DNA from: Clostridiales bacterium
GTDB lineage: Bacteria > Bacillota > Clostridia > Oscillospirales > Butyricicoccaceae
Length of the DNA stretch: 6,213 bases
Assembly (NCBI GenBank): GCA_026419635.1
Contig: JANZZB010000093.1
Location: forward strand, 1-6,213
Direction: 5' to 3'
Of the stretch, positions 6,106 through 6,213 are shown piece by piece. Every line of letters begins with the position of its first letter. Position 1 is the first letter of the stretch. The notes beneath the pieces are model-generated. The model saw only the letters and a list, made by a program, of their open reading frames with translations, had not been told where the DNA came from and searched no databases. The translations under genes were made by a program, and so were the position numbers.

Positions 6106-6196
6106 GCTCGCCGGTTGCACCCCAGGCTGCGTTATCCTCCTTGCTTTACGACAGTAAAGCTGCGTCGTCTGCCTTGCCTGGAGCACAGCCAACGGC
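6106..6196. repeat. GC-rich, strongly self-complementary element (structured RNA or dispersed repeat)
   Basis: Two arms, 6106-6127 and 6176-6196, can pair over about 18 of 21 positions, counting G-U pairs when read as minus-strand RNA; CCAGGC/GCCTGG is the perfect inner part. The enclosed 48 nt hold a hairpin GCTTTAC-GACA-GTAAAGC (6143-6160) flanked by an imperfect 17-nt direct repeat (6126-6142 and 6159-6175, 13 identical). The block is clearly more GC-rich than the AT-rich DNA to its left. No coding frame is evident. It resembles a folded non-coding RNA or a palindromic repeat family. I do not recognise it, and the right side may be incomplete. Confidence 0.5.
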
Positions 6197-6213
6197 AAAA
6201 GACTCTACGACCT

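Noticed and set aside
6074..6213. tmRNA (ssrA) 3' end
   Set aside because: Only the CTGGA plus TTCGACT segment resembles tmRNA; there is no CCA, the T-stem is imperfect, and the upstream 100 nt form one long helix instead of the expected pseudoknots.
1..6213. CRISPR array, insertion sequence or transposase gene
   Set aside because: No regularly spaced repeats, no transposase-like frame and no terminal inverted repeats with target duplications were seen.

Overview
All supportable genes in this window lie on the minus strand. The sequence suggests a low-GC Gram-positive bacterium, most likely a clostridium. The reasons are AT-rich intergenic DNA, purine-rich Shine-Dalgarno sites (AGGAGG type), a complete T-box leader and short-stem intrinsic terminators. 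The species cannot be read from the sequence.

Layout from left to right. Positions 1-859 hold the 5' part of a membrane-anchored diguanylate cyclase (GGDEF protein) that starts at a GTG and runs off the left edge. Positions 973-1173 hold a 66-residue putative exported small protein just upstream of it, in the same direction. Positions 1174-1433 have no convincing gene. A strong intrinsic terminator (1422-1457) ends the main gene, 1474-4005. That gene encodes an 843-residue fusion of a xylose-isomerase-like TIM-barrel domain and a complete acyl-CoA synthetase (AMP-binding) domain. Between 4006 and 4386 lies its own control region: a near-consensus sigma-A promoter, a full T-box riboswitch leader and its terminator/antiterminator. 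Positions 4419-5852 encode a membrane-anchored PIG-L/LmbE-type deacetylase with an extra C-terminal domain. The right end (6020-6213) holds an intrinsic-terminator-like hairpin, a tRNA T-arm-like segment and a GC-rich, strongly self-complementary block that runs close to the window edge.

The genes do not form one pathway. The fusion enzyme has its own promoter and tRNA-sensing leader, so it appears to be an independent unit whose expression responds to the charging of one tRNA. T-box control is normal for aminoacyl-tRNA synthetases and for amino-acid biosynthesis or transport genes, and is unexpected for an acyl-CoA synthetase. Together with the domain fusion, this is the most notable feature of the window: it suggests a catabolic or biosynthetic role linked to an amino acid, although the substrate cannot be read from the sequence. 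The GGDEF gene and the small exported protein may form a signalling pair. The PIG-L protein probably acts at the outer face of the membrane on an N-acetylated sugar or a similar amide.
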